A DNA stretch of 64,000 nucleotides from Neoceratodus forsteri. Its lineage: Eukaryota > Chordata > Ceratodontiformes > Ceratodontidae. The notes beneath the pieces were generated by a model that had not been told where the DNA came from, searched no databases, and worked only from the letters and a program-made list of their open reading frames with translations. Numbering within the stretch: position 1 is the stretch's first letter; every line of letters starts with the position of its first letter. The position numbers and the translations under genes were made by a program. Below, one piece after another: positions 48,501 through 61,590 of this stretch. The stretch covers positions 1,004,475,501 through 1,004,539,500 of the forward strand of contig CM028129.1 of NCBI GenBank assembly GCA_016271365.2, written 5' to 3'.

Positions 48501-49650
48501 CTGGTACTAGCACACTGACCCACTGATGTGTTTCAGCACTAGCACACTTACCTGCTGATGTGTTCCAGTACTAGCACACTGACCCGCTGATGTGTTCCAG
48601 TACTAGCACACTGACCTGCTGATGTGTTCCAGTACTAGCACACTGACCCACTAATGTGTTCTGGTACTAGCACACTGACCCACTGATGTGTTTCAGCACT
48701 AGCACACTTACCTGCTGATGTGTTCCAGTACTAGCACACTGACCCGCTGATGTGTTCCAGTACTAGCACACTGACCTGCTGATGTGTTCCAGTACTAGCA
48801 CACTGACCCACTGATGTGTTCTGGTACTAGCACACTGAACCACTGATGTGTTTCAGCACTAGCACACTGACCTGCTGATATGTTCCAGTCCTAGCACACT
48901 TACCTGCTGATGTGTTCCAGTACTAGCACACTGACCCACTAATGTGTTCTGGTACTAGCACACTCACCCACTGTTGTGTTTCAGCACTATCACGCTTACC
49001 TGCTGATGTGTTCCAGTACTAGCACACTGACCTGCTGGTGTGTTCCAGTACTAGCACACTGACCTGCTGATGTGTTCCAGTACTAGCACACTGACCCACT
49101 GATGTGTTCTGGTACTAGCACACTGACCCACTGATGTGTTTCAGCACTAGCACGCTGACCTGCTGATGTGTTCCAGTCCTAGCACACTTACCTGCTGATG
49201 TGTTCCTGTACTAGCACACTGACCCATTAATGTGTTCTGGTACTAGCACACTGACCCACTGATGTGTTTCAGCACTAGCACACTTACCTGCTGATGTGTT
49301 CCAGTACTAGCACACTGACCCACTGATTTGTTTCAGTACTAGCACACTGACCTGCTGTTGTGTTCCAGTACTAGCACACTTACCTGCTGATGTGTTTCAG
49401 TACTGGCACACTGACCCACTGATGTGTTCTGGTACTAGCACACTGACCCACTGATGTGTTTCAGCACTAGCACACTTACCTGCTGATGTGTTCCAGTCCT
49501 AGCACACTTACCTGCTGATGTGTTCCAGTACTAACACACTGGCCTGCTGATGTGTTCCAGGACTAGCACACTGACCCGCTGATGTGTTTCAGTACTAGCA
49601 CACTGACCCGCTGATGTATTCCAGTTTTAGCACACTGACCTGCTGATCTG
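33507..49650 (+). repeat. 32-bp minisatellite, core array (left block)
   Basis: Roughly 500 units. A typical unit is ctgatgtgttccagtacta followed by gcacactgaccyg, period 32 bp. Three main variants alternate: ttccagtac(t)agcac, ttctggtactagcac, and tttcagcactagcacactta. Variant order is itself duplicated. The segment from about 36.44 to 38.81 kb recurs at about 38.81-41.2 kb (offset ~2370 bp, tracked by cactactagcagactg and ttccgcactagcac). The segment from 43.5 kb on recurs 7.14 kb downstream. Open frames with HQWVS/HISGSVC-like text are translations of the repeat, not genes. Confidence 0.95.
40850..45165. repeat. Indel-rich zone of the minisatellite
   Basis: Units here are irregular, with many 1-6 base losses and gains (gatgttccag, cactgaccact, gtactcagcac). 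The paralogous copy from 50.63 kb has the same order of diagnostic variants but regular 32-bp units. Genuine decay is possible, but concentration of indels rather than substitutions points to poor consensus sequence. Confidence 0.7.
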
Positions 49651-50620
49651 CACTTTTAGGAACTGCAGTAGCCTCCCTCCCCCCCACTGTCCGACGTGAA
49701 CTGGTCCAGAAGATGATACTTCCCTCCTTTGATTACTGTGACATTGTTTATGGTGTAGCCCCTAAGTCCACCCTATCTAAGCTGGACACACTTTTTAATG
49801 CCTTCTGCCTCTTTGCTCTCGATGCCTCACCCCTTACCCACCACTGCGACCTTTACCGTTCCCTGGCACTACCGTCCCTCAGAAACCACAGCATTTCACA
49901 CTTTGCTAAATATGTATCTAATCTATGGCTTGGCACTATCCCTTCCTATCTCTCCTCCATGCTCTCAGATACCCCTTCCCCAACCCCTTATCTTAGATCC
50001 TGCGACTACCGCCAACTATCAATCCCTGGGCAGAAGACTATTGCTGGGCAAGCCGCCCTCTCACACCGGTTATCCAAGCTATGGAATGATCTCCCACCTC
50101 AAATTCGTCATTCCTTCTCTGCCCACTCTCTTTCTACCACCCTAGCTAACTTCCTCACCACTAATTGCTCCTGTACCTGACTCAGTCATGCGCCAATTGC
50201 TCCCCTCCCCACTGCCGGACCAGCGGCCTTAGCTTTGCTATAAATGCTGACATATAGCCCCAACCTATGCACTTTTGTCCTGTGCCTTTTTGTCCTGCAC
50301 CATCGTGTGTTCTATGTCTCCTGTTGCTTATACCTGCATATTACTGTGTGCTAAAATTTCCCTTGTATTGCTGCTATATGTCAAGTAATTGTGATATGCT
50401 CTATACAATATCCAATGTACTCCATGTGTTGTTGCTTGTTGTTTAATGCAATTGTATCCATATGCTGCTACTTGCATCTGTTATTTGCTTAGTTGATAAC
50501 CTGCGTGTTATCCAACCCCCTTGTACCCCCTCCCCCCAGGTCGCACTGGGAGACGAGCATCTTGTTGCTCAGTTTGCCTTTCCTGGTGAAACTATTTCAA
50601 TAAATAAAATAAATAAATAA
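49651..50620 (+). mobile_element. 5'-truncated LINE in the minisatellite, copy 1 (RT C-terminus)
   Basis: Interrupts the 32-bp array, with atctg on both sides (49646-49650 and 50621-50625) as a likely 5-bp target-site duplication. The frame 49713-50180 (155 aa) is the C-terminal part of an L2/CR1-group RT: ILPSFDYCDIVYGVAPKS at the start, THHCDLYRSLALPSLRNH in the middle and KLWNDLPPQIRHSFS near the end. The 3' UTR contains the hairpin gagca-tcttgt-tgctc (about 50555-50570) and ends in aataaataaaataaataaat. The intact partial frame suggests a fairly recent insertion. Catalytic RT motifs and endonuclease are missing. Confidence 0.85.
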
Positions 50621-50625
50621 ATCTG

Positions 50626-53600
50626 TTTCAGTACTAGCACACTTACCTGCTGATGTGTTCCAGTCCTCGTACACTGACCCACTGATGTGTACTGGTACTG
50701 GCACACTGACCTGCTGTTATGTTCCAGTACTAGCACACTGACCCACTGATGTGTTCTGGTACTAGCACACTGACCCATTGATGTGTTCCAGTGCTAGCAC
50801 ACTGACCCGCTGATGTGTTCCAGTACTAGCACACTGACCCACTGATGTGTTCTGATACTAGCACACTGACCCACTGATGTGTTTCAGCACTAGCACACTG
50901 ACCTGCTGATGTGTTCCAGTACTAGCACACTGACTCACTGATTTGTTTCAGCAGTAGCAGACATACCTGCTGATGTGTTCCAGTACTAGCACATTTACCT
51001 GCTGTTGTGTTCCAGTTCTAGCACACTGACCCACTGATGTGTTCTGGTACTAGCACACTGACCCACTGATGTGTTTCAGCACTAGCACACTTACCTGCTG
51101 ATGTGTTCCAGTCCTAGCACACTTACCTGCTGATGTGTTCCAGTACTAGCACACTGACCCACTGATGTGTTTCAGCACTAGCACACTTACCTGCTGATGT
51201 GTTTCAGTACTGGCACATTGACCCACTGATTTGTTCTGGTACTAGCACACTTACCCACTGATGTGTTTCAGCACTAGCACACTTACCTGCTGATGTGTTC
51301 CAGTACTAGCACACTTACCGCTGATGTGTTTCAGCACTAGCACACTTTCCTGCTGATGTGTTTCAGTACTGGCACACTGACCCACTGATGTGTTCTGGTA
51401 CTAGCACACTGACCCACTGATGTGTTTCAGCACTAGCACACTTACCTGCTGATGTTTTCCAGTCCTAGCACACTGACCTGCTGATGTGTTCCAGTACTAG
51501 CACACTGACCTGCTGATGTGTTCTGGTACTAGCACACTGATCCACTGATGTGTTCCAGTTCTAACACACTGACCCGCTGATGTGTTCCAGTACTAGCACA
51601 CTGACCCACTGATGTGTTCTAGTACTAGCAGACTGACCCACTGATGTGTTTCAGCACTAGCACACTGACCTGCTGATGTGTTCCAGTCCTAGCACACTGA
51701 CCCGCTGATGTGTTCTGGTACTGGCACACTGACCTGCTGATATGTTCCAGTACTAGCAGACTGACCCACTGATGTGTTCTGGTACTAGCACATTGACCGC
51801 TGATGTGTTTCAGTACTATCACACTTACCTGCTGATGTGTTCCAGTACTAGCACACTGACCCGCTGATGTGTTCCGGTACTAGCACACTGACCCACTGAT
51901 GTGTTTCAGCACTAGCACACTTACCTGCTGATGTATTCCAGTACTAGCACACTTACCTGCTGATGTGTTCCAGTACTAGCACACTGACCCACTGATTTGT
52001 TTCAGCACTATCACACATACCTGCTGATGAGTTCCAGTACTAGCACTCTGACCTGCTGATGTGTTCCAGTATTAGCACACTGACCTGCTGATGTGTTCCA
52101 GTACTAGCACACTGACCCACTGATGTGTTCTGGTACTAGCACACTTACCCACTGATGTGTTTCAGCACTAGCACTCTGACCTGCTGATGTGTTCCAGTCC
52201 TAGCACACTTACCTGCTGATGTGTTCCAGTACTAGCACACTGACCCACTAATGTGTTCTGGTACTAGCACACTGACCCACTGATGTGTTTCAGCACTAGC
52301 ACACTTACCTGCTGATGTGTTCCAGTACTAGCACACTGACCTGCTGTTGTGTTCCAGTACTAGCACACTGACCTGCTGATGTGTTCCAGTACTAGCACTC
52401 TGACCCACTGATGTGTTCTGGTACTAGCACACTGACCCACTGATGTGTTTCAGCACTATCACACTTACCTGCTGATGTGTTCCAGTCCTAGCACACTTAC
52501 CTGCTGATGTTTTCCAGTACTAGCACACTGACCCACTGATGTGTTTCAGCACTAGCACACTTACCTGCTGATGTGTTTCAGTACTGGCACACTGACCCAC
52601 TGATGTGTTCTGGTACTAGCACACTGACCCATGATGTGTTTCAGCACTAGCACACTTACCTGCTGATGTGTTCCAGTACTAGCACACCGACCCACTGATT
52701 TGTTTCAGCACTAGCACACATACCTGCTGATGTGTTCCAGTACTAGCAAACTGACCTGCTGATGTGTTCCAGTACTGGCACACTGACCTGCTGATATGTT
52801 CCAGTACTAGCACACTGACCCACTGATGTGTTCTGGTACTGGCACACTGAACCACTGATGTGTTTCCGCACTAGCACACTGACCTACTGATGCGTTCCAG
52901 TCCTAGCACACTTACCTGCTGATGTTTTCCAGTATTAGCACACTGACCCACTGATGTGTTCTGGTACTAGCACACTGACCCACTTATGTGTTTCAGCACT
53001 AGCACACTTACCTGCTGATGTGTTCCAGTACTAGCACACTGACCCGCTGATGTGTTCCAGTACTAGCACACTGACCTGCTGATGTGTTCCAGTACTAGCA
53101 CACTGACCCACTAATGTGCTCTGGTACTAGCACACTGACCCACTGATGTGTTTCAGCACTAGCACACTTACCTGCTGATGTGTTCCAGTACTAGCACACT
53201 GACCTGCTGATGTGTTCCAGTACTAGCACGCTGACCTGCTGATGTGTTCCAGTCCTAGCACACTTACCTGCTGATGTGTTCCAGTACTAGCTCACTGACC
53301 CATTAATGTGTTCTGGTACTAGCACACTGACCCACTGATGTGTTTCAGCACTAGCACACTTACCTGCTGATGTGTTCCAGTACTAGCACACTGACCCACT
53401 GATTTGTTTCAGTACTAGCACACTGACCTGCTGTTGTGTTCCAGTACTAGCACACTGACCTGCTGATGTGTTCCAGTACTAGCACACTGACCCACTGATG
53501 TGTTCTGGTACTAGCACACTGACCCACTGATGTGTTTCAGCACTAGCACACTTACCTGCTGATGTGTTCCAGTCCTAGCACACTGACCCGCTGATGTGTT

Positions 53601-56600
53601 CTGGTACTGGCACACTGACCTGCTGATATGTTCCAGTACTAGCAGACTGACCCACTGATGTGTTCTGGTACTAGCACATTGACCCACTGATGTGTTTCAG
53701 TACTATCACACTTACCTGCTGATGTGTTCCAGTACTAGCACACTGACCCACTGATGTGTTCCGGTACTAGCACACTGACCCACTGATGTGTTTCAGCACT
53801 AGCACACTTACCTGCTGATGTATTCCAGTACTAGCACACTTACCTGCTGATGTGTTCCAGTCCTAGCTCACTGACCTGCTGATGTGTTCCAGTACTAGCA
53901 CACTGACCTGCTGATGTGTTCTGGTACTAGCACACTGATCCACTGATGTGTTCCAGTACTAGCACACTGACCCACTGATGTGTTCTAGTACTAGCAGACT
54001 GACCCACTGATGTGTTTCAGCACTAGCACACTGACCTGCTGATGTGTTCCAGTCCTAGCACACTTACCTGCTGATGTGTTCCAGTACTAGCACAGTGACC
54101 CACTAATGTGTTCCGGTACTAGCACACTGACCCACTGATGTGTTTCAGCACTAGCACACTTACCTGCTGATGTGTTCCAGTACTAGCACACTGACCCACC
54201 GATTTGTTTCAGCACTATCACACATACCTGCTGATGTGTTCCAGTAATAGCACACTGACCTGCTGATGTGTTCCTGTATTAGCACACTGACCTGCTGATG
54301 TGTTCCAGTACTAGCACACTGACCCACTGATGTGTTCTGGTACTATCACACTTACCCACTGATGTGTTTCAACACTAGCACACTGACCTGCTGATGTGTT
54401 CCAGTCCTAGCACACTTACCTGCTGATGTGTTCCAGTACTAGCACACTGACCCACTAATGTTTTCTGGTACTAGCACACTGACCCACTGATGTGTTTCAG
54501 CACTAGCACACTTACCTGCTGATGTGTTCCGGTACTAGCACACTATCCCGCTGATGTGTTCCAGTACTAGCACACTGACCCACTGATGTGTTCCAGTACT
54601 AGCACACTGACCCACTGATGTGTTCTGTTACTAGCACACTGAACCACTGATGTGTTTCAGCACTAGCACACTTTCCTGCTGATGTGTTCCAGTACTAGCA
54701 CACTGACCTGCTGATGTGTTCCAGTACTAGCACACTGACCCACTGATGTGTTCTGGTACTAGCACACTGACCCACTGATGTGTTTCAGCACTAGCACACT
54801 GACCTGCTGATGTGTTCCAGTCCTAGCACACTTACCTGCTGATGTGTTCCAGTACTAGCACACTCACCCATTAATGTGTTCTGGTACTAGCACACTGACC
54901 CACTGATGTGTTTCAGCACTAGCACACTTACCTGCTGATGTGTTCCAGTACTAGCACACTGACCCACTGATTTGTTTCAGCACTAGCACACATTCCTGCT
55001 GATGTGTTCCAGTACTAGCACACTGACCTGCTGTTGTGTTCCAGTACTAGCACACTGACCTGCTGATGTGTTCCAGTACTAGCACACTGACCCACTGATG
55101 TGTTCTGGTACTAGCACACTGACCCACTGATGTGTTTCAGCACTATCACAGTTACCTGCTGATGTGTTCCAGTCCTAGCACACTTACCTGCTAATGTGTT
55201 CCAGTACTAGCACACTGACCCACTGATGTGTTTCAGCACTAGCACACTTACCTGCTGATGTGTTTCAGTACTGGCACACTGACCCACTGATGTGTTCTGG
55301 TACTAGCACACTGACCCACTGATGTGTTTCAGCACTAGCACACTTACCTGCTGATGTGTTCCAGTACTAGCACACCGACCCACTGATTTGTTTCAGCACT
55401 AGCACACATACCTGCTGATGTGTTCCAGTACTAGCAAACTGACCTGCTGATGTGTTCCAGTACTAGCACACTGACCTGCTGATGTGTTCCAGTACTAGCA
55501 CACTGACCCACTGATGTGTTCTGGTACTAGCACACTGAACCACTGATGTGTTTCCGCACTAGCACACTGACCTACTGATGTGTTCCAGTCCTAGCACACT
55601 TCCCTGCTGATGTGTTCCAGTACTAGCACACTGACCCACTAATGTGTTCTGGTACTAGCACACTGACCCACTGATGTGTTTCAGCACTGGCACACTTACC
55701 TGCTGATGTGTTCCAGTACTAGCACACTGACCCGCTGATGTGTTCCAGTACTAGCACACTGACCTGCTGATGTGTTCCAGTACTAGCACACTGACCCACT
55801 AATGTGTTCTGGTACTAGCACACTGACCCACTGATGTGTTTCAGCACTAGCACACTTACCTGCTGATGTGTTCCAGTACTAGCACACTGACCCGCTGATG
55901 TGTTCCAGTACTAGCACACTGACCTGCTGATGTGTTCCAGTACTAGCACACTGACCCCTGATGTGTTCTGGTACTAGCACACTGAACCACTGATGTGTTT
56001 CAGCACTAGCACACTGACCTGCTGATGTGTTCCAGTCCTAGCACACTTACCTGCTGATGTGTTCCAGTACTAGCACACTGACCCACTAATGTGTTCTGGT
56101 ACTAGCACACTCACCACTGTTGTGTTTCAGCACTATCACGCTTACCTGCTGATGTGTTCCAGTACTAGCACACTGACCTGCTGGTGTGTTCAGTACTAGC
56201 ACACTGACCTGCTGATGTGTCCAGTACTAGCACACTGACCCACTGATGTGTTCTGGTACTCAGCACACTGACCCACTGATGTGTTTCAGCGCTAGCACGC
56301 TGACCTGCTGATGTGTTCCAGTCCTAGTACACTTACCTGCTGATGTGTTCCTGTACTAGCACACTGACCCATTAATGTGTTCTGGTACTAGCACACTGAC
56401 CCACTGATGTGTTTCAGCACTAGCACACTTACCTGCTGATGTGTTCCAGTACTAGCACACTGACCCACTGATTTGTTTCAGTACTAGCACACTGACCTGC
56501 TGTTGTGTTCCAGTACTGGCACACTTACCTGCTGATGTGTTTCAGTACTGGCACACTGACCCACTGATGTGTTCTGGTACTGGCACACTGACCCACTGAT

Positions 56601-56792
56601 GTGTTTCAGCACTAGCACACTTACCTGCTGATGTGTTCCAGTCCTAGCACACTTACCTGCTGATGTGTTCCCAGTACTAACACACTGGCCTGCTGATGTG
56701 TTCAGGACTAGCACACTGACCCGCTGATGTGTTTCAGTACCAGCACGACCCGCTGATGTATTCCAGTTTTAGCACACTGACCTGCTGATCTG
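50626..56792 (+). repeat. 32-bp minisatellite, core array (middle block, second 7.14-kb copy)
   Basis: About 190 regular units. Variant order parallels 43.5-49.65 kb. For example, the cagcagtagcagacatacct...ctgctgttgtgttccag run near 50.97 kb matches 43.86-43.93 kb, and agcacactgacctgctggtg near 56.17 kb matches 49.02 kb. A similar start also occurs near 35.82-36.16 kb. The diagnostic ttccgcactagcacactgac unit is at about 52.86 and 55.55 kb here and at 45.72 and 48.41 kb in the first copy. Confidence 0.95.
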
Positions 56793-57742
56793 CACTTTTA
56801 GGAACTGCAGTAGCCTCCTCCCCCACTGTCCGGCGTGAACTGGTCCAGAAGATGATACTTCCCTCCTTTGATTACTGTGACATTGTTTATGGTGTATCCC
56901 CTAAGTCCACCCTATCTAAGCTGGACACACCTTTTAATGCCTTCTGCCTCTTGCTCTCGTGCCTCACCCGCCCCACCACTGCGGCCTTTACGTTCCTGGC
57001 ACTACCGTCCCTCAGAAACCACAGCATTTCACACTTTGCTAAATATGTATCTAATCTATGGCTTGGCACTATCCCTTCCTATCTCTCCTCCATGCTCTCA
57101 GATACCCCTTCCCCCACCCCTTATCTTAGATCCTGCGACTACCGCCAACTATCAATCCCTGGGCAGAAGACTATTGCTGGGCAAGCCGCCCTCTCACACC
57201 GGTTATCCAAGCTATGGAATGATCTCCCACCTCAAATTGATCATTCCTTCTCTGCCCACTCTCTTTCTACCACCCTAGCTAACTTCTCACCACTAATGCT
57301 CCTGTACCTGACCTCAGTCATGCGCCACTGCTCTCCCCACTGCCGGACCAGCGGCCTTAGCTTTGCTATAAATGCTGACATATAGCCCCAACCTATGCAC
57401 TTTTGTCCTGTGCCTTTTGTCCTGCACCATCGTGTGTTCTATGTCTCCTGTTGCTTATACCTGCATATACTGTGCTAAAATTTCCCTTATTGCTGCTATA
57501 TGTCAAGTAATTGTGATATACTCTATACAATATCCAATGTACTCCATGTGTTGTTGCTTGTTGTTTAATGCAATTGTATCCATATGCTGCTACTTGCATC
57601 TGTTATTTGCTTAGTTGATAACCTGCGTGTTATCCAACCCCCTTGTACCCCTTCCCCCCAGGTCGCAGTGGGAGACGAGCATCTTGTTGCTCAGTTTGCC
57701 TTTCCTGGTGAAACTATTTCAATAAATAAAATAAATAAATAA
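56793..57742 (+). mobile_element. 5'-truncated LINE in the minisatellite, copy 2
   Basis: Nearly identical to the element at 49651-50620 from its first base (cacttttaggaactgcag) to its A-rich tail, with the same atctg on each side (56788-56792, 57743-57747). Differences are mostly single-base gaps, for example around 56950-57000 and 57285-57320, which break the RT frame (56852-57385). Shared junctions mean this is a duplicate of copy 1, or vice versa, by expansion of the array, not a second insertion. Confidence 0.85.
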
Positions 57743-57747
57743 ATCTG

Positions 57748-59250
57748 TTTCAGTACTAGCACACTGACCTGCAGATGTGTTCCAGTACTAGCACCTCAAC
57801 CTGCTGATCCGCTCCAGTACCAGCACCTCAACCTGCTGATCTGCTCCAATAACAGCACCTCAACCTGCTGATCTGCTCCAGTACCAGCACCTCAACCTAC
57901 TGATCTGCTCCAGTACCAGCACCTCAACCTGCTGATCTGCTCCAATACCAGAACTTCAACCTGCTGATCTGCTCCAATTCCAGCACCTCAACCTACTGAT
58001 CTGCTCCAGTACCAGCACCTCAACCTGCTGATCTGCTCCAGTACCAGCTCCTCAACCTACTGATCTGCTCCAATACCAGCACCTCAACCTGCTGATCTGC
58101 TTCAGTACCAGCACCTCAACCTGCTGATCTGCTCCAATACCAGCACCTCAACCTGCTGATCTGCTTCAGTACCAGCACCACAACCTGCTGATTTGCTCCA
58201 GTACCAGCACCTCAACCTGTTGATCTGCTCCAGTACCAGCTCCTCAACCTGCTGATCTGCTCTAGTACCAAAACAGCAACCTGCTGATCTGCTCCAGTAC
58301 CAGCACCTCAACCTGCTGATCTGTTCCAATACCAGCACCTCAACCTACTGATCTGCTTCAGTACCAGCACCTCAACCTGCTGATCTGCTCCAATACCAGC
58401 ACCTCAACCTGCTGATCTGCTTCAGTAGCAGCACCTCAACCTGCTGATTTGCTCCAGTACCAGCACCACAACCTGCTGATCTGCTTCAGTACCAAGAACA
58501 GTAACCTCTGCTGATCTGCTCCAGTACCAGCACCTCAACCTGCTGATCTGCTCCAGTACCAGCACCTCAACCTGCTGATCTGCTCTAGTACCAAAACAGC
58601 AACCTGCTGATCTACTCCAGTACCAGCACCTCAACCTGCTGAGCTGTTCCAATACCAGCACCTAAACCTGCTGATCTGCTCCAATAACAGCACCTCAACC
58701 TGCTGATCTGCTCCAGTACCAGCACCTCAACCTGCTGATCTGCTCCAGTACCAGCACCTCAACCTGCTGATCTGCTTCAGTACCAAGAACAGTAACCTGC
58801 TGATTTGCTCCAGTACCAGCACCTCAACCTGCTGATCTGCTCCAGTACCAAGAACAGCAACCTGCTTCTCTCCAGTACCAAGAACAGAAACCTACTGATC
58901 TGTTCTGCTGATCTGTTCCAATACCTAGAACAGTGATCTGCTGATCAACTCCAGTAGCAGCATCCGACCCTGCTGATCTGCTCCAGTACCAACACTGCAA
59001 AATGTAGATGTACTCCAGTATCAACAGTACAACATGCTGATCACTCCAGTAACTAGAACAGCAACCTACTGATCAGGTCCAGTTCCAGCACTGCAACCTG
59101 CTGATCTACTTCAGTAAAAAGTACTGCAATCTGCTGATCTGCTCCAGTAAAAAGCATTGCAACCTGCTTATCAGCTACAGTACTGGTACCACAGCCTGAT
59201 GATCTGCTCCAGTACCAGCACCTTGACCTGCTAATCTGACCCAGTACAAT
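57748..59250 (+). repeat. 32-bp minisatellite, divergent right edge
   Basis: Two transitional core-like units are followed by about 45 units of ctgctgatctgctccagta with ccagcacctcaac, period 32 bp. This is the same subtype as the left edge at 32.74-33.19 kb. Units become more irregular after about 58.86 kb and fade out near 59.25 kb. Confidence 0.9.
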
Positions 59251-61590
59251 TACAGTTTGTCATTTGCACCAGAAACACCAGACACTGTCATTGGACATTT
59301 GGCTGATCTTGGTTTTGTCCCCATATAGGCAGTTACAGATGATACTGTGTTAGTATTCTGAGCAGAAAGACACGTACTGCTTTTCTCCCAGCAGGCTAGA
59401 CAAAAACCTTGTGTTTAAGTATGAAAAGAACAAAAAGATAAAATAAAAGAAAGGGCCCTTAGAAATGAAAATGTCACTGTCGCTGCACATCCAAGCAGCA
59501 GGGAGTTCAGTTCTAAAGATGACATAGTCACTTGTACCAAGAACTTGACTTTTAATGCTGCTTATGGACTGGCATCCTTGCTTGCTTTTATTGACATGTT
59601 TCACGCAGCCTGACAGCTCCCATACTTTTAAATTGTCTTGTTAGACAAGCTTCTTAATGCCAACTTCCTTAGATCATTTTTTTTAACTGGCTTCACCTTT
59701 CTCCAATTCTGTTGTGATGCTGTGATTATTTGCTCATTTTACTACCCAGGAGAGATTTTATTTTTTACATTCTGCAGGTGTTTGACATTGTTACACACAG
59801 AGAAGGCCCTGCTGGGAGGTCAAGTCTGCCCTTGGAAAACTTATGCTATTTCAACATCACCCGCAAAAAATGTGTTCAGTAGAATTCTTTAATAACTATG
59901 TTGTCTCAAATTTAGAATGTAGGGGGCGGGTTGAAGTGTCTGTGTGTATGTGTGCATGTGTGTGTGTGTGTGGGGGAGTGCTATCAGCTATGGTTATGCA
60001 GAGCCAGTGCCAGAGAGGACTGCTGGGAGATGAACAGAGATAGTAGCTTAACTCCAACAGGAGCTGCTCCATATGGGGCGTGTCAGGGTAGGGAGCCACA
60101 GAAAATGATGTGGTATTGTCAGCTCTGCTTATTGTGCATGACCTCATATTTGGGCCAACTGGCAGCCGGGGAAGAATGCAAATAATTAATGAAAGGCATT
60201 CCTTTACTGCAAGCAAGTTTGCACTTCAGTCCCTCATTAGCACGAAGAGGGACTTCCCTTCTTTTCTAAAATGAGCCTGTATCTCACATATTTTGGAGCT
60301 TATCCTCTACAGGATTCATGAGAGCAGCATTATGGGGCAGCCTTTGTGCATAACAAATGCTGCCATGGTATCATCATTAGTAGGGATGACTGGTAAAAAA
60401 GTTACAATATTTCTGTGACTCTGTGCCATTGCACTAAAATGCATTTATACTGTGGAGTTATGTGTTCTTTCATATCTAATACTGTAGTCTGCTGTAGTCT
60501 GTGCATACTAGACATTTTGCACCAGTTGTCTTATTTCTTCCTATTTATATAATATATGCACTGTTTAGTTCAGTTGGTGTGTGACTACCAGCAAAATTAA
60601 GTGCTGACTTGAATTTTTGCATCCTGTATATAGCCACATCTGTGTTGAAAATCTAGCACAAGGTGCAGATAAAAAATACGAGTTTTCTTCCTTAACATTT
60701 CAGTGCACAAAATCGCAGAATGGGATCAACCTTTTTCACATTCAGATTTTTCAGCTTTATGAATATGTTGAAAACATTGGGTGGCATGAATAAATTAACA
60801 GCATCCAGTAAATGGGGCTTTGACAGAATGATATATATTTTCCTACAAAATTAAACATGAGGTGACTCTCTGGTGTTTTGCTGGAGTTCAGTCTCCACAA
60901 TACAGTGACTGTGGTTGAACACGATCTATATCCCAGTACCAGATGGGAAAAAATAGTTCCCTGAATGATTTGCATTTTTATAGTTTTTTCTTCTATTCTG
61001 TTTTTAAAAGGGAATGTGCATCTTCTAAAGCCCCACTGATTAGTGTGGGGCTGCCTCCAACTGGTTCATACTATGGTTCCTACTAAGTTCTCAGGGAGCA
61101 GAGAAGGCCATAGGCCCATAGTTAGCTCCATCATTAATAATATTTCATCTTGATACTTAATAGTGGTTGTCCAACCTAGATTTAAACTTATTCTCCGAGT
61201 TACTAGATATTGTTTTTTTTTTCATTAGTCTGTTTTTCTGCCCTTGGCCAGTCTGTCCCCATCCCTGATCTAAACAGCTCTGTCACCCTGGCATCCTCTA
61301 GGGGCTTACCTGTCCAGCTGTTTCCCCCAGAGCTTACCCTCTGGTGAGGTCGGTGGGACCCTCCTGTAGGCCCACTGAGACAGGATCTGGATGACTCAGA
61401 TGTGCCCAGATAGCCGGGTGCAGGGCCTGTGAGATCACTGTCATCCTGCTCCTCGGCCCTTGTTTCCTCCCTGGCACTGAGAAAGTAGTGTGCAATGATG
61501 CCAATGGCTATGCCACGCATGCTGTCCTATGCATCACACCAAGCATCTGCCCAGCCTCTGCCCCCTCATTGTACTGTGTTAGTGTGCCGA
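59250..61590. other. Unassigned sequence to the right of the minisatellite
   Basis: No exon, RT frame or SINE recognised. It contains the TG run described separately. Open frames are short and without known motifs. Confidence 0.35.
59937..59976 (+). repeat. TG dinucleotide microsatellite
   Basis: Interrupted run of tgtgtgtatgtgtgcatg followed by tgtgtgtgtgtgtg and a G run. It accounts for the cysteine/valine-rich frames around it. Confidence 0.85.

Noticed and set aside
33507..57742. Regular 32-bp spacing considered as a CRISPR array.
   Set aside because: There are no unique spacers; the whole unit repeats, and the surrounding genome is vertebrate.
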